Shown here piece after piece: positions 9,468-17,983 of a DNA stretch of 64,000 nucleotides; the stretch's first letter is position 1; every line of letters starts with the position of its first letter. Location: contig JAQUBZ010000002.1 in assembly GCA_028686425.1 (NCBI GenBank), forward strand, positions 51,488-115,487. Direction: 5' to 3'. The DNA is from Bacteroidales bacterium (lineage in GTDB: Bacteria > Bacteroidota > Bacteroidia > Bacteroidales > UBA932). The translations under genes were made by a program, and so were the position numbers. The notes below the pieces were generated by a model, which worked only from the letters and a program-made list of their open reading frames with translations, ran no database searches and had not been told where the DNA came from.

Positions 9468-9695
9468 TTATTTGCTGATTGCCAGATTAAATAAGTCCTC
9501 AATAGTGTTGCTGTTGCGCAAATCGGCTCCTGTGATTCGTTTTTCCAATTGTTCATCAACCATTGCAATGATAGAAAGGGCGGTCAGAGACCCCCATTCA
9601 TCCAAATTTTTGAACTCCGTTGTCGGAGTAAATAATTCAATCGGAGTCTCGTCAAATTCTTCAGCAAAAGCTGTAACAAATTCATTTAATGTCAT
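9468..9695 (-). CDS. Dedicated acyl carrier protein
   Basis: A 75-residue acidic protein with the ACP helix pattern. The phosphopantetheine serine is most likely S36 in DEWGSLTALSIIAMVDE; the usual DSL reads GSL, a variant I associate with specialised, non-FabF-type ACPs. It sits between the malonyl transacylase and the reductase (gaps of 14 and 2 bases), so it should carry malonyl and then the ketoacyl and hydroxyacyl intermediates. It would need a phosphopantetheinyl transferase encoded elsewhere. Confidence 0.88.
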   Translation of the reverse strand: MTLNEFVTAFAEEFDETPIELFTPTTEFKNLDEWGSLTALSIIAMVDEQLEKRITGADLRNSNTIEDLFNLAISK

Positions 9696-9709
9696 ATCAA
9701 TTATTGATT

Positions 9710-10636
9710 TTAGTTATTAGTTGTGTTTATATTTTTTAAATTAGAATAATTCCAAATTGAGTCGGTATGCTTGTCCGGATACATTCTGGATACTATTTTT
9801 TGAAGAGTGTCATCTGTCCCTATCTCGTAAAATTCGTCTATTCCATCTCGTACCATATTGTTAACCATCGATGTCCACTGCACTCCGTGAGTGATATGAG
9901 CTATCAGATTTTGTCTTATTTCTTCAGTATTAGTGTGGACTTCTCCGTCAACACATTGATATATAGGTGTTCGCGGTGTCATAAATCGTGTTTTTCGGAT
10001 AATGTCTCCTAATTCAGTCTCAGCTTCTCTCATGTATGGTGTATGGAAACTGCCACTAATCATAAGAGGAACGGCCTTTTTTGCTCCTTCTTTCATAAAT
10101 GCCTTACAAGCAGTCCTGATACCTTTTTTGGATCCTGAAATGACAACTTGACCGGGACCGTTGAAATTTGCAATATAAATTGGTTCACCTGTTTCGTCCC
10201 ATATCTCATTGATGCGCTTTGCTACATATTCTTCAGACAATCCTATCACTGCTCCCATAGCAGTAGAATATTTTTCACAAACTTTCTGGCCGATAACGGC
10301 TCTGTTGAACACAAGATTCAGACCATCCTCAAAAGAGATACAACCATTAACCACAAGAGCTGCAAACTCTCCCAAAGAGTGACCTGCCACAGCATCGGAC
10401 TTGAAGGCATCTTGCACGGTTGCAAGTATCACTTCGTATAAAAACACGGCAGGTTGTGTATTTTTGGTTTCTAACAAGTCCTCTTCGGTCCCGTAAAACA
10501 TGACATCCGAAATCCTCCTTCCAAAATATTCGTTGGCTCTTTCGAACATCTCCTTTGCTTTCGGGAACTTTTCGTAAAGTTCTCTGCCCATACCTTCTCT
10601 CTGACACCCTTGCCCCGGAAATATAAAAGCTTTCAT
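9710..10636 (-). CDS. ACP S-malonyltransferase (FabD family)
   Basis: A 308-residue acyltransferase of the FabD type. It has the N-terminal FPGQGCQREGMG, the nucleophile S87 in GHSLGE, the partner H198 in SGSFHTP, and R112 at the position that binds the malonyl carboxylate, so malonyl-CoA is the expected substrate. It loads malonyl onto an ACP, here presumably the product of the next gene. It starts one base after the NeuD-like gene ends. A housekeeping fabD would normally sit with fab genes, so this is probably a specialised copy. That could be tested by looking for another fabD in the genome. Confidence 0.88.
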   Translation of the reverse strand: MKAFIFPGQGCQREGMGRELYEKFPKAKEMFERANEYFGRRISDVMFYGTEEDLLETKNTQPAVFLYEVILATVQDAFKSDAVAGHSLGEFAALVVNGCISFEDGLNLVFNRAVIGQKVCEKYSTAMGAVIGLSEEYVAKRINEIWDETGEPIYIANFNGPGQVVISGSKKGIRTACKAFMKEGAKKAVPLMISGSFHTPYMREAETELGDIIRKTRFMTPRTPIYQCVDGEVHTNTEEIRQNLIAHITHGVQWTSMVNNMVRDGIDEFYEIGTDDTLQKIVSRMYPDKHTDSIWNYSNLKNINTTNN

Positions 10637-10637
10637 G

Positions 10638-11270
10638 TTATTCTAATTTTTTCGCCGGATTACCAACTACTGTTTCATTATCCTTAACTTTCCTGACAAC
10701 CACACTTGCTGCACCCACCACGCTTTCGGTGCCTATTTTAACTTTAGGATAAACGAGTGTACCGGTGTATATAGTCGATTTATCCGATATTTCGTTCATT
10801 CCACAAAGGGTGCAGTTTACAAACAAATGGTTAAAGTTTCCTATTTTAGTATCGTGCCCGATGTTGCATAAATCCTGTATGATATTATGATTTCCAATGA
10901 CCGTATTGGCCGAAATAGTGGAGAAAGCACCGATGAGGTTTCCTTTCCCCAATGAAGCTGTCGAAAAAACATTGGAATACGGATGAATTACATTTACAAA
11001 CTCACATCCTTTCTCCGTCATCTCACCAACGATTGATGCTCGTATATCATAATCTGCAATAGGACAAATAAACACCTGATTATCAGAAATATGGAACTTA
11101 TTGTAGCTTCCTTCAACGTGTGCATCGTATGGGTATTCGGCCTTAAAGTCATTCCCAGGCAGGATAATACCGGCTACAGACCACATAGTGCCACTTTCTT
11201 TCATTAAAGTCGCATATTCAAATGCAATCTGAGCCAAAGGGCCCTCGCCTATGATATAGAGTTGTGTCAT
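10638..11270 (-). CDS. NeuD/PglD-family hexapeptide acyltransferase
   Basis: A 210-residue protein with the NeuD/PglD layout: an N-terminal Rossmann-like part starting LYIIGEGPLAQIAFE (residues 4-18), then a left-handed beta-helix. H139 in NIGHDTKIG is the expected catalytic base, and the protein ends SVVVRKVKDNETVVGNPAKK. Members N-acylate amino sugars such as UDP-4-amino sugars, or O-acetylate sialic acid. Here it could acylate the 3-amino sugar or a second amino group. It overlaps the upstream fusion gene by four bases (ATGA). It competes with the GNAT domain of that fusion as the candidate N-acyltransferase. Confidence 0.82.
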   Translation of the reverse strand: MTQLYIIGEGPLAQIAFEYATLMKESGTMWSVAGIILPGNDFKAEYPYDAHVEGSYNKFHISDNQVFICPIADYDIRASIVGEMTEKGCEFVNVIHPYSNVFSTASLGKGNLIGAFSTISANTVIGNHNIIQDLCNIGHDTKIGNFNHLFVNCTLCGMNEISDKSTIYTGTLVYPKVKIGTESVVGAASVVVRKVKDNETVVGNPAKKLE

Positions 11271-12250
11271 CGTTGCAAATTTAATAACTTCTCAATCTTT
11301 GCCCTATTGAGGACAAAATCCTCCTTAGTGAGTGTCATCGTGTAGTAAATGCCTTTAGTATCTTCAAGTGTCCCCGAAATGACCATGCCAATCATTTTGT
11401 TGAATTTCAAAACTTTTCTATTGTCCCTATGACAACCGTCATATCCGTTTTCAAGTTCCATACCAAAAGTGTCGAAAGCGATGTTTCTCGGAATAATAGA
11501 AGAAGCCACTACGTCATTGACACTTGTCCCTTGAGTGCAAAGCCAACTGCCACTTGTAAAAATCTTATCTTTCCATCGTATGCTGTAAAGTCTGTTAAGT
11601 GCGAAAGGCTTGTTGTCTCTGCTAAAGATAAAATAGTAATCCAATCCCTCTTTTTCCCGCTGTTTATAATTGTGTATCCATTGTATTTGTAATTCTATGT
11701 CTGGAGATGTATCGTGTATGAATTGAGATAAATGAGGATCTGTGCGAAGTTTCAATATGAATGCGGCATCATTTTCATTGACAAGACGAACATCTATTCC
11801 ATACATCCGAGTTTCAAAATCGGATGGAAGCAATTTTTTCTTATAGCCTAAAAAATTAGGATAGTCTCTGATATAGTCAGCTTCGTCATAGGTCTCGGAT
11901 GCCAATACAAGACAAACCGAACCTGAAGAGAAGTTATTCAATTCACGCCATATTCCCGGGACGACATACAATCCCTGGTACGGACGATTGAGGGTAAATG
12001 TCTTCTTGTGATAACCATCATCCAATATGACGTCAAAACATCCGCTTGCCGCTATTATTAACTGCCGCAGTTGTCTATGTGCGTGTGCCCCGCGTTCTTC
12101 GCCACCCGGAATATCGTAGAGATAATAGGCCCGTTTAATGTCGAAGGGGATTGTAGAATTATTTTCGACAACTGTAATATTCCCTTTGCGGTCGCTATGA
12201 TGGCGATCCAATTCAATGACATGACAATCATTTATTGTTGAGCTATTCAT
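11267..12250 (-). CDS. Bifunctional FdtA-type ketoisomerase fused to a GNAT acyltransferase
   Basis: A 327-residue two-domain protein. Residues 1 to about 140 are an FdtA/QdtA/WxcM cupin with DIPGGEERGAHAHRQ (47-61), holding the paired catalytic histidines H56 and H58. Residues from about 150 on look like a GNAT domain: DVRLVNENDAAFILKLRTD opens it, and DGCHRDNRKVLKFNKMIG near 270 is the typical acceptor-helix segment. The cupin isomerises dTDP-4-keto-6-deoxyglucose to the 3-keto sugar for FdtB; the GNAT half could then acylate the 3-amine. Known fusions such as FdtD pair a ketoisomerase with a hexapeptide acetyltransferase, so this pairing differs. It overlaps the upstream gene by eight bases. 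Confidence 0.85.
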   Translation of the reverse strand: MNSSTINDCHVIELDRHHSDRKGNITVVENNSTIPFDIKRAYYLYDIPGGEERGAHAHRQLRQLIIAASGCFDVILDDGYHKKTFTLNRPYQGLYVVPGIWRELNNFSSGSVCLVLASETYDEADYIRDYPNFLGYKKKLLPSDFETRMYGIDVRLVNENDAAFILKLRTDPHLSQFIHDTSPDIELQIQWIHNYKQREKEGLDYYFIFSRDNKPFALNRLYSIRWKDKIFTSGSWLCTQGTSVNDVVASSIIPRNIAFDTFGMELENGYDGCHRDNRKVLKFNKMIGMVISGTLEDTKGIYYTMTLTKEDFVLNRAKIEKLLNLQR

Positions 12251-12647
12251 GTTCGACCTCCTTCAAAAAGTTATCATAATTGCGTATGTAGTCACTCTCA
12301 TCATATTTTGTAGAAGACAAAATCAAAGCAAGAGAATTGGTCGAGAAATTGTTAAGCTCTCTCCATGTTCTATTCGGGATATATAATCCATAATATGATC
12401 GATTTAAAGAAAAGGTTTTTTTCTCTTTTCCATCATCAAGAATAACATCAAAACTTCCTGAAAGGGCAATTATGCACTCTTGATTCTCCCTATAAGCATG
12501 CCCTCCGCGAGCTTCTCCTCCGGGAACATCATAAATCCAATAGGCCCTTTCTATTTTGAATGGGACATGTCTGAACTGCTCCACAAAAGAGAGATTACCT
12601 CTGTTGTCTGATATTTTTGGAAAATCTATAATGCGTATGTCTCTCAT
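12243..12647 (-). CDS. fdtA: FdtA-type sugar 3,4-ketoisomerase, variant active site
   Basis: A 134-residue single-domain cupin, the size of FdtA and QdtA. It is the first gene of the operon and starts at the ATG at 12647, because the longer frame begins at a TTG. It parallels the cupin half of the next gene throughout (YDVPGGEARGG, LDDGKEKKTFSLNR, TWRELNNFS). However, the motif RGxHAH reads RGGHAYR: H50 is kept and the second histidine is Tyr52. It may be a catalytic variant, give another epimer, or be a non-catalytic partner of the fusion protein. Confidence 0.85.
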   Translation of the reverse strand: MRDIRIIDFPKISDNRGNLSFVEQFRHVPFKIERAYWIYDVPGGEARGGHAYRENQECIIALSGSFDVILDDGKEKKTFSLNRSYYGLYIPNRTWRELNNFSTNSLALILSSTKYDESDYIRNYDNFLKEVEHE

Positions 12648-12674
12648 AAATGATAACAAATCAATTTAAACTAT

Positions 12675-12682
12675 CAAAGATA
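12675..12682 (-). promoter_or_regulatory. -7 box of the amino-sugar operon
   Basis: TATCTTTG on the minus strand, 27 bases before the first ATG of the fdtA-to-wzx operon. The -33 region (around 12703-12706) reads only TTTTA, so the promoter is partial by consensus. Every junction from here to 4693 is an overlap or a gap of at most 14 bases. Confidence 0.6.
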
Positions 12683-12746
12683 AGACTTTTATGCCGGATA
12701 TTAAAATTTACTTTCGCCATACTTCTCCTAATAGCACAAAAGGCAT

Positions 12747-12782
12747 AAAAATCAAGGGTGACAGTTGCCTGCCACCCTCTTG
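12747..12782 (-). terminator. Rho-independent terminator after the LruC gene
   Basis: A hairpin pairs CAAGGGTG (12753-12760) with CACCCT-C-TTG (12773-12782), with one bulge. On the minus strand it is followed by a run of five T at 12751-12747. It separates the LruC transcript from the amino-sugar operon. Confidence 0.65.
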
Positions 12783-12840
12783 AGAAACAATATTTACAAA
12801 AGCAGATGTTTGCTATTCCACCTGCTGTTCTGTGATTCTG

Positions 12841-14862
12841 TTATAAATCCTCTATATCGTAGATATTATCTTTAACTATATTTTCGAGAATTTTGGCATT
12901 ATACCATACACTGCGAGGATTATTAATCCATTCTCCGAACTTGGTGTATGTATTATTTATGCTTATTTTCTCAATCGGATACCTCCAGAGAGACGATTGT
13001 GAAGATGCCAGATCTACGGCCCACGGGAAAGTGTTATCCATTCTGTAATATACGCCGTTTGACGGAACCGATTTGTCGTATTGAGTTCCAAAAGCCTTCA
13101 TATTTGCTTTCAGTGTAGGCGGATAATCGACCAGATGTATCTCGTTAGAACGGTTGTCCGTTGTAAACAGGAACGGATTTACCCCCTTGAAACTTAAGTC
13201 TCTTTCATCCAACGGGGTGTTGAATGTGATTGTAATTGTAGCAATGGCGGCAGGAACTCTCGGTTCTCCTTTTACGGTGTTTATAAAGCCCTGTCTCCCG
13301 CCAAACGGAATCCTGACATCGTCAAATATAATCACGGTGGCAAGGGTCTGTCCCCCTTCGAGAGAAGAGCCTGTCACGGATGCTACATTGGTGACCAGAA
13401 TCGGAATCTGAACCCCAAACCCGTTATTGCGGCTTGCACCGACTGCCTTAGGCTGAAATGCCAATTCAACAGCGGCGATATTGTTGGTACCTGTGTTCTT
13501 AATGAAAGTGTAGGTGTAATCTGTAACAAAATCATTCATATCGTAATCACCCTTATCAGGCCATGTGTCTTCAAATGCCAGAGTTCCGGAATATGAAGAT
13601 TTAGGCGCAACGGCATCAGGTGTAGGATACTCTCTATCAAGTTTGGCATATTTGGATGTAGAAATCCTGACTAAGGCATCATTGAAGTCGGCATCCTTGG
13701 TGTTGTTATTTTCCATGCCGAGCACAAAGCACATAAACTGTTCGCTCCAATGGAATATGCCATGAGAAACCTTATCGGAATTTAATGCGGCAGTAGAAGA
13801 TCTGTCATATCCCGGCTGCATGGTAAACCCTATTTCACCTGTCTTTTTCTTGAAGCCGAAATTGACAAACATAAACCCTACATACGTGCCTGCAGGAAAT
13901 TCGCTTACATATTGAGAGCCGTTCCAATACAAAAGCTGAACTTTCGTACCGGTGACGGTCTTGTTCGGATGAAGATTGGGAAATACATTGGTCAGGTGTA
14001 TTGCATCGGTCTTTGCAAGATTGTCCGGGGCGAAAAACGTACCGGCAGGCTTCGTGGCATCCGTATATGTGTAGAAGTAGAGGGAGTTCCATACATTTGC
14101 ATTTCCGATTCCATTGCTGAAACCGCCGTCACCGATATATGTAACCCATACCTGGGTACCATCTTCAACTATATGCAAATCCGAATCTCCACTATCGGTA
14201 GCATAATTTGCTCCACCCTCAGGAAACCAATCATTGACCATTGTCTTGAACGGAGTTGAAAGCTCTTCAAAAGAGACAAGTTCGGATGACTGAAGCGTAC
14301 CGTCAGACGGCGAATATTCGGAGTCCTTGTAATACGTGAAAAAATTGTAATTATTCCCCTTCTTGATGGATTCTCTCGGAGCAATTGTCGATTTGGCAGA
14401 CATTCCCTTTGTTTGAGTGGCCTGCAAGCCCTTGAATTCCAAAGAAAGGACATCATCAATCTTGTCAGACGGGAAAGAGAGCATAGAGCCATAACCTGCA
14501 AGTTCGGGAACTATGTAGATCTCTTCAGTGCTGTTAGGCACTTCCATAGGAATTGACAATTTGCCTCCTGCTTCCGTATATCCCTGATAAATGGGGGCCG
14601 GGTTTTTAAGTCTGTTACCTGCATCATCGTACGGATTGTCGGTAAACACACTGAACAAGGCGCCTTCGACAGCTTTGCCGACCTCGTTTATTGCAGTGAT
14701 ACTTATTGTCTTGGTGGTACGTGTTTCAAATGCAAAATTCAAATCCAAATCCAAATCTTCCGGATTCTCTTTCTGATCTTCTTTGTTCGGCTGATAAGTA
14801 ACACATGACGTAACAGCCATTATCAGCAAACAAGTTGCTGATAAAAAAATATTATGTTTCAT
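12841..14862 (-). CDS. LruC-domain surface lipoprotein
   Basis: A 673-residue exported lipoprotein. The signal peptide MKHNIFLSATCLLIMAVTSC ends in a lipobox with Cys20. An early stretch rich in Asp, Glu and Leu follows. The C-terminal half carries LruC-domain hallmarks (SGTLAFEDTWPDKGDYDMNDF and NPFLFTTDNRSNEIHL). The middle HWSEQFMCFVLGMENN and DADFNDALVRI resembles the acidic DUF4114-like segment often found before it. LruC proteins are Bacteroidota surface proteins of unknown function. I chose the ATG at 14862 because it gives a clean signal peptide and the promoter at 14888-14921 would leave no leader for the ATG at 14880. Confidence 0.85.
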   Translation of the reverse strand: MKHNIFLSATCLLIMAVTSCVTYQPNKEDQKENPEDLDLDLNFAFETRTTKTISITAINEVGKAVEGALFSVFTDNPYDDAGNRLKNPAPIYQGYTEAGGKLSIPMEVPNSTEEIYIVPELAGYGSMLSFPSDKIDDVLSLEFKGLQATQTKGMSAKSTIAPRESIKKGNNYNFFTYYKDSEYSPSDGTLQSSELVSFEELSTPFKTMVNDWFPEGGANYATDSGDSDLHIVEDGTQVWVTYIGDGGFSNGIGNANVWNSLYFYTYTDATKPAGTFFAPDNLAKTDAIHLTNVFPNLHPNKTVTGTKVQLLYWNGSQYVSEFPAGTYVGFMFVNFGFKKKTGEIGFTMQPGYDRSSTAALNSDKVSHGIFHWSEQFMCFVLGMENNNTKDADFNDALVRISTSKYAKLDREYPTPDAVAPKSSYSGTLAFEDTWPDKGDYDMNDFVTDYTYTFIKNTGTNNIAAVELAFQPKAVGASRNNGFGVQIPILVTNVASVTGSSLEGGQTLATVIIFDDVRIPFGGRQGFINTVKGEPRVPAAIATITITFNTPLDERDLSFKGVNPFLFTTDNRSNEIHLVDYPPTLKANMKAFGTQYDKSVPSNGVYYRMDNTFPWAVDLASSQSSLWRYPIEKISINNTYTKFGEWINNPRSVWYNAKILENIVKDNIYDIEDL

Positions 14863-14887
14863 AACTCCATAGTTATACATTCAATCG

Positions 14888-14921
14888 CAAATGTATGAAT
14901 TATATTCCAAACTGCACCAAA
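14888..14921 (-). promoter_or_regulatory. Promoter of the LruC gene
   Basis: On the minus strand TTTG (14921-14918), a 22-base spacer and TACATTTG (14895-14888). The expected start of transcription lies about 20 bases before the ATG at 14862, which helps choose that start. The next gene is divergent. Confidence 0.55.
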
Positions 14922-14955
14922 TTAATTTAAATTCTGCTACTTACGAAATTTGTAT

Positions 14956-14963
14956 TACCTTTG
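14956..14963 (+). promoter_or_regulatory. -7 box for the GT4 glycosyltransferase
   Basis: TACCTTTG on the plus strand, 25 bases before the ATG at 14989. The -33 region reads TTCTG, a weak match. It is divergent from the LruC promoter. Confidence 0.5.
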
Positions 14964-14988
14964 AAACCCACTTTAAAGCCCGTTTTAT

Positions 14989-16080
14989 ATGAATAAATTA
15001 TTATTTGTCAGATATAAAAAAAGTAAAAATATACTTGAAGGAGGAGAACAAGGTTCTCAAAAGAATTATAATGTCCTTGCAAAAATTCTCGGAGAGGGGA
15101 ATATCGACACCATCTACGTACATGACGAAAACGTCAAACGTACACCGGCAGATTATATCAGGGGATTGGTTTATATAGTGTTCGACTACTTTTTCGGGCT
15201 GACACCTGCAAGAGTGGCAGATATTGTCGGCAAAGCCGATGAATACGACTATTTGTTCATAGATAGAAGTATTTTCGGAATTATTGCCAAAAAGGCAAGG
15301 CAGAGAGGATATAAAGGGCAAATCATCTGCTTCTTTCACAATGTCGAGAAGTTCTATTTCAATGATAAATTGTCCAAATATGTTCCATGGCGGAAACTCG
15401 TAATCAGATGCGCCGACAAAAATGACAAATATAGTTGTACTTACGCCGACAAGATAATAGCCCTTAACGAAAGGGATAAAACTCTGATAGAGAAATGTTA
15501 CGGCAGAAAAGCCGATGTTCTGATTCCTGTGGCTTTCAAGGATAAGTATAAAATGGACTCTTATCCGACAGAACTTACGAATTCCAAACCTTTATGCGTA
15601 TTTCTGGGAGGCTATTTTCCGCCTAACAATGAGGGAATAGAGTGGTTTGTCAAAAATGTCTATCCCCACGTGAATGTTTCCATCAGGATTGTCGGAAAAG
15701 GGATGAACAAAATCAGGAGCCATGGATTTATAACCCCCGAAATAGAGGTTGTTTCGGATGCTCCCGATCTTCTCCCGCATTTTGAGGAGGCGGATATTAT
15801 GGTTCTCCCTATATTTAAGGGTGCAGGTATGAAGGTAAAAACTTGTGAATCGCTAATGTATGGCAAAAATATCATTGCCACGGACGAAGCGTTTGAAGGG
15901 TATGCACTCGACTACTCCAAAGTGGGAGGGAAATGTAATACCGCAGATGAGTTCATCTCGCTCATTCATGACTTTGAAAGCAATCCACGTCCCAGATTCA
16001 ACGCTTATTCACGAAGCATCTTTCTGGAGAAATACTCCGAAGAAGCAGTCGAAGAGAGATTTTCAGAAGTGCTCAACTAA
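14989..16080 (+). CDS. Family 4 glycosyltransferase
   Basis: A 363-residue GT-B enzyme. The N-terminal acceptor domain starts LLFVRYKKSKNILEGGEQ, with a glycine-rich turn. The donor domain starts near residue 200 (CVFLGGYFPPNNEGIEWF) and contains DIMVLPIFKGAGMKVKTCES near 270-289, with the conserved acidic and lysine residues of GT4 enzymes. It lies beside the polysaccharide locus but on the other strand with its own promoter, so it may serve the same glycan or general protein O-glycosylation. Donor and acceptor are unknown. It converges with the GH2 gene, 25 bases away. Confidence 0.85.
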   Translation: MNKLLFVRYKKSKNILEGGEQGSQKNYNVLAKILGEGNIDTIYVHDENVKRTPADYIRGLVYIVFDYFFGLTPARVADIVGKADEYDYLFIDRSIFGIIAKKARQRGYKGQIICFFHNVEKFYFNDKLSKYVPWRKLVIRCADKNDKYSCTYADKIIALNERDKTLIEKCYGRKADVLIPVAFKDKYKMDSYPTELTNSKPLCVFLGGYFPPNNEGIEWFVKNVYPHVNVSIRIVGKGMNKIRSHGFITPEIEVVSDAPDLLPHFEEADIMVLPIFKGAGMKVKTCESLMYGKNIIATDEAFEGYALDYSKVGGKCNTADEFISLIHDFESNPRPRFNAYSRSIFLEKYSEEAVEERFSEVLN

Positions 16081-16105
16081 GTGGTAACTCTCCACCCGGC
16101 CCCCA

Positions 16106-17905
16106 TTATTTCAGACTGTTGCAGATCTTTGTGTTAATCTCCTTTACTTTGGCCTGGTCAGGTTTGATGATGGCGCGGTCGTAGGTCATCAGGCCGTTGA
16201 CTTCTATCTCTACATCAGTGGTCTGTGTATAGACTGCAGCGGAGAATCCGCGTTGTATCATTTGAAGGAGTTGTTCGGCATATTTAAGGTATTCCGATGT
16301 CATATCTTCACTTGAGTTGAATGCGATATATCCCCAGTTGCGATCAGGCTCCCATAAATGTCCGGCAACAGGCCATCCGATTCCTCCGTATTCGCCGAGG
16401 ACGGTAACTCTCGTGGCATCGTAAAGGTACATATCGGGGTCGGGGTAGTGGTGCAGGTCGAGAATGTCTCCGCAAGTGAAATGGTTTCCTCCACTTGCAG
16501 GATTGACTAATCTTGAAGGATCGTGGGTTTTGGTCCACCCTGCGATTTCGCGTGTCTTGAACTGTCCCCAGCCCTCGTTAAACGGCACCCATACTCCGAT
16601 GCACGGATAAGAGTAGAGATAATCCATTATTTCGCGCCATTCTCGTCTGTAATTGCTTTCCGATTCGGGAGTTCTGTCCAATTCGGTCTCTGTAAAATAG
16701 CCTGTCATATTCCAGCGTGGAGATTTGTCTCCGCTCGGCATATCCTGCCAGACTATCATCCCAAGTCTGTCGCAATGGTAGTACCAGCGTGCCGGCTCGA
16801 CTTTTACATGCTTGCGTATCATATTGAATCCCAAATCTTTTGTGGTCTTTATGTCAAATTCGAGAGCCTTGTCGGTCGGAGCCGTATAAAGTCCGTCCGG
16901 CCACCATCCCTGGTCAAGAGGGCCGAATTGGAATAGAGGCTTGTTATTGAGGAGCATTCTGCATATACCGTTCTCGTCTTTTCCATACGAAAACTTGCGC
17001 ATTGCTGCATAACTCCTGACTGCATCGACGATTTTACCGTTTTTCAGGAGAGAAACTGTGACATCGTACAAGAATGGAGAGTCGGGGCTCCACAGTTTGG
17101 GGTCAGCGACATATATCTCGGCCTTTTGCCCTGCTACCGACTTGCCTGAAGCTACAACTCTGCCATTATCAATAATCTGAACCTCGACAAGCGACTTTTC
17201 GCATGACGAAGTAATTGCCTCTACTAAAAATAATTTTCTGTCAAGGTCCGGAGTGATACGTACATTCCGGATATTATGTTCGGGAACAGGTTCCATCCAT
17301 ACTGTCTGCCATATTCCCGTCACTGAAGTGTACCAGATGCTTCTCGGATTGCCCACCTGTTTGCCGCGGGGCTGATACCCTTTGTCGGAAGGGTCCCATA
17401 CCTTGATTACAATGGAATTGTCTCCTTTGACAAGTGCATCGGTGATGTCAAATTCAAAAGGAGAATACCCTCCGGTGTGACTGCCGACTTTGATTTCGTT
17501 AACCCAGATGTCCGAGCGCCAGTCAATTGCACCGAAGTGGAGGATGATTCTCTGCCCTTTCCATTGTTGAGGGACTGAAAATGTCCTGTGGTACCACAAT
17601 TCGTTCCTGTCTCCAACTTTCCTCCCTACTCCGGAGAGGCTCGATTCGACTGCAAAGGGGACAAGAATTTTGCCTTGATAATCAGAAGGTCTTTCTCCGA
17701 CAGGAAGGATGGCATAATCCCACAGTCCGTTGAGATTTACCCACTGTGGACGTTCCATTATGGGACGTGGGTATTCTGGAAGGGGATTTTGAGGGTCAAC
17801 TTCCTGTGCCCATCGAGTTTGTATTCTGTTTCCGGCACTCTGCCATTGAGCAGACAAAGGTGCAGTTAATGCTAAAAGAAGCGCAATAATTAGAGAATGT
17901 TTCAT
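16106..17905 (-). CDS. Exported GH2-family glycoside hydrolase
   Basis: A 599-residue enzyme with a cleavable signal peptide (hydrophobic core LIIALLLALTAPLSA, residues 5-19). The order is a GH2 sugar-binding jelly roll (about 50-210), an Ig-like domain and a TIM barrel. The acid/base E444 lies in PFNEGWGQF and the nucleophile E505 in VLGEYGG. GH2 covers beta-galactosidases, beta-glucuronidases and beta-mannosidases; this compact form, under 600 residues, is not LacZ-sized and its substrate cannot be assigned. It probably acts in the periplasm. It diverges from a galM-like gene, suggesting joint use in hexose release, though no SusCD pair is nearby. Confidence 0.88.
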   Translation of the reverse strand: MKHSLIIALLLALTAPLSAQWQSAGNRIQTRWAQEVDPQNPLPEYPRPIMERPQWVNLNGLWDYAILPVGERPSDYQGKILVPFAVESSLSGVGRKVGDRNELWYHRTFSVPQQWKGQRIILHFGAIDWRSDIWVNEIKVGSHTGGYSPFEFDITDALVKGDNSIVIKVWDPSDKGYQPRGKQVGNPRSIWYTSVTGIWQTVWMEPVPEHNIRNVRITPDLDRKLFLVEAITSSCEKSLVEVQIIDNGRVVASGKSVAGQKAEIYVADPKLWSPDSPFLYDVTVSLLKNGKIVDAVRSYAAMRKFSYGKDENGICRMLLNNKPLFQFGPLDQGWWPDGLYTAPTDKALEFDIKTTKDLGFNMIRKHVKVEPARWYYHCDRLGMIVWQDMPSGDKSPRWNMTGYFTETELDRTPESESNYRREWREIMDYLYSYPCIGVWVPFNEGWGQFKTREIAGWTKTHDPSRLVNPASGGNHFTCGDILDLHHYPDPDMYLYDATRVTVLGEYGGIGWPVAGHLWEPDRNWGYIAFNSSEDMTSEYLKYAEQLLQMIQRGFSAAVYTQTTDVEIEVNGLMTYDRAIIKPDQAKVKEINTKICNSLK

Positions 17906-17951
17906 ATATTTAGGTCTTATTTTCAGAAAGCATAAATAAAAAATATCCTTA

Positions 17952-17983
17952 CAAATTTAGACAAAATGGAGACTATATTCAAA
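17952..17983 (-). promoter_or_regulatory. Promoter of the GH2 gene
   Basis: On the minus strand TTTG (17983-17980), a spacer of exactly 20 bases and TAAATTTG (17959-17952), a full consensus match. The -33 box lies inside the first codons of the divergent galM gene. Confidence 0.65.
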
